Assembly (NCBI RefSeq): GCF_900215355.1
Contig: NZ_OBEA01000002.1
Coordinates: 434,001-498,000 of the forward strand
Length of the DNA stretch: 64,000 nt
Direction: 5' to 3'
DNA from: Pseudooceanicola antarcticus
GTDB taxonomy: Bacteria; Pseudomonadota; Alphaproteobacteria; Rhodobacterales; Rhodobacteraceae
The notes beneath the pieces are model-generated. The model was not told where the DNA came from and searched no databases. It saw nothing but the letters and a program-made list of their open reading frames with translations. The translations under genes and the position numbers were made by a program. Positions 62,670 through 64,000 of this stretch are shown piece by piece (position 1 is the stretch's first letter; every line of letters starts with the position of its first letter).

Positions 62670-64000
62670 ATGTCGATCAAGGCCGCGATCCATCACCTGA
62701 CCCATTACAAATACGACCGTCCGGTCATGCTGGGGCCACAGATCATCCGGCTACGACCCGCGCCACATTCGCGGACACGGGTGATCTCCCATTCCCTGAA
62801 AGTCTCGCCTTCCAAGCACTTCGTGAACCACCAGCAGGATGCCTACGGCAACTGGCTGGCCCGTTTCGTCTTCCCCGAGCCGGTGCGCGAGTTCAAGATC
62901 GAGGTCGACCTGGTGGCCGACATGTCGGTCTACAACCCCTTCGATTTCTTCGTCGAGGAGGTGGCCGAGGACTATCCCTTCGACTACCCCGAGGCAGTGA
63001 AGGACGACCTGTCGATCTACATGCAGCCCGAACCGGCGGGCAAGCTGGTCGAGGCCTTCCTGAAGACCATCGACCGCAAGAAGCAGCGTACCATCGACAT
63101 GCTCGTCGGTCTCAATGCCCGGCTGGCCGAGGACATCGGCTATGTCATCCGCATGGAGCCCGGAGTGCAGACCCCGGAAGAGACGCTGGAGAAGGCCAAG
63201 GGCTCGTGCCGCGATACCTCCTGGCTGCTGATCAACCTGCTGCGGCACCTCGGGTTCGCCGCCCGCTTCGTCTCGGGCTACCTGATCCAGCTGAAGCCCG
63301 ATCTCGAGGCGCTGGATGGCCCCTCGGGCACCGACGTGGACTTCACCGACCTGCACGCCTGGTGCGAGGTCTACCTGCCGGGCGCGGGCTGGGTCGGGCT
63401 TGATCCGACCTCGGGCCTGCTGACCGGCGAAAGCCACATCCCTCTGGCCGCCACACCACATTACACAAATGCCGCGCCGATCTCGGGCGGGTTCAGCGCC
63501 GATGGCGAACCCGAGGTGGACTTCGACTTCGACATGTCGGTCAAGCGCGTGGCCGAGCATCCCCGGATCTCGAAGCCCTTCTCGGACGAGGCCTGGGATG
63601 CGCTGAACGATCTGGGCGGCAAGGTGGACGAGGCTCTGGCCGCCGCCGACATGCGCCTGACGATGGGAGGCGAGCCCACCTTCGTCTCGATCGACGATTT
63701 CGAGGCGCCCGAGTGGAACACCGCTGCCGTGGGGCCGATGAAACGCGGCTTGGCCGATGGCCTGATCCGCCGTCTGCGCGACCGTTTCGCACCCGGTGGC
63801 TTCCTGCACTACGGCCAGGGCAAGTGGTATCCGGGCGAGACCCTGCCGCGCTGGACCTTCTCCCTTTACTGGCGCCGTGACGGCAAGCCTGTCTGGAAGA
63901 ACGCCGACCTGATTGCGAAGGAAAAGGACCAGCAGGAGATCGAGCCGGAGAAGGCCGGGGAGTTCCTGACCCACATGGCCGAGGCGCTCGGGGTCAATGA
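62670..64000 (+). CDS. Transglutaminase-like protein with DUF2126 domain (3' end outside window)
   Basis: The frame is open from ATG 62670 (AAGGCGG a few bases upstream) to the window end, at least 443 residues. The N-terminal domain opens with [20 protein letters not shown] and has the transglutaminase triad Cys180 (KGSCRDTSW), His229 (DLHAWCEV) and Asp245 (GLDPTSG). The DUF2126 part begins near residue 320 ([15 protein letters not shown]). Full-length homologues are about 1,100 residues. These proteins are conserved in proteobacteria, often beside a second transglutaminase, alpha-E and circularly permuted ATP-grasp genes; a peptide-modifying role is suspected. Confidence 0.9.
   Translation, partial: MSIKAAIHHLTHYKYDRPVMLGPQIIRLRPAPHSRTRVISHSLKVSPSKHFVNHQQDAYGNWLARFVFPEPVREFKIEVDLVADMSVYNPFDFFVEEVAEDYPFDYPEAVKDDLSIYMQPEPAGKLVEAFLKTIDRKKQRTIDMLVGLNARLAEDIGYVIRMEPGVQTPEETLEKAKGSCRDTSWLLINLLRHLGFAARFVSGYLIQLKPDLEALDGPSGTDVDFTDLHAWCEVYLPGAGWVGLDPTSGLLTGESHIPLAATPHYTNAAPISGGFSADGEPEVDFDFDMSVKRVAEHPRISKPFSDEAWDALNDLGGKVDEALAAADMRLTMGGEPTFVSIDDFEAPEWNTAAVGPMKRGLADGLIRRLRDRFAPGGFLHYGQGKWYPGETLPRWTFSLYWRRDGKPVWKNADLIAKEKDQQEIEPEKAGEFLTHMAEALGVN

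Overview
The window is high-GC bacterial DNA with tightly packed genes, many overlapping stop/start codons and few promoters. Gene content points to an alphaproteobacterium of the Rhodobacterales (Roseobacter/Paracoccus-like): tripartite tricarboxylate transporter genes, hmu haem genes, an isoquinoline-1-oxidoreductase-type molybdoenzyme, paired YeeE proteins, a DUF2126 transglutaminase, and an intergenic double hairpin of a kind I associate with that order. This assignment is inferred from content; there is no rRNA gene to confirm it. I saw no tRNA, rRNA, CRISPR array, insertion sequence or phage gene.

Layout. 1-2094: end of a tct transporter operon (tctB partial, tctA). 2214-3650: an amidase. 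3741-18135: an exopolysaccharide (EPS) locus with three glycosyltransferases, a flippase, an export lipoprotein, a fused WecG-type glycosyltransferase/initiating phosphoglycosyltransferase, a chain-length protein and a polymerase/ligase. Inside it sit a cysteine-free periplasmic SUOX-fold (PruR-like, probably pterin-binding) protein, a hybrid histidine kinase with receiver and HPt domains, and a LuxR-type response regulator. 18086-19456: FAD-linked 2-hydroxyacid dehydrogenase. 19835-24863: XRE-cupin regulator and a ugpBAEC-like ABC importer. 25205-26785: odd secreted protein with an RTX-like tail. 26859-31821: small membrane protein, dihaem cytochrome, Mo and [2Fe-2S] oxidoreductase subunits, divergent AraC regulator. 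31891-38093: Crp/Fnr regulator, GT-C-like membrane protein and sulfur genes (two YeeE, persulfide-dioxygenase-like MBL protein, SulP). 38172-40729: lone receiver protein facing a hybrid kinase. 40760-46812: hmuVUTS and divergent hmuR. 47004-58073: two RND efflux operons, one TriABC-like with two adaptors and its own TetR, one with a GbsR/MarR regulator. 58420-64000: small membrane protein, double-TetR regulator, tex and a transglutaminase/DUF2126 gene that runs off the window.

Most interesting result. Four intergenic regions of the EPS locus, and as far as I can see no others in the window, carry the same dyad, CCTATCC-N4-GGATAGG (8055-8072, 12716-12733, 14341-14358, 15155-15172). Each lies about 75-170 bp upstream of EPS or signalling genes. 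Together with the embedded periplasmic pterin-type sensor protein, HK-REC-HPt kinase and LuxR-type regulator, this suggests a self-contained regulon in which a periplasmic ligand controls EPS synthesis through a phosphorelay acting on these boxes. The dyads and gene order are read directly from the sequence; the signalling logic is inference.
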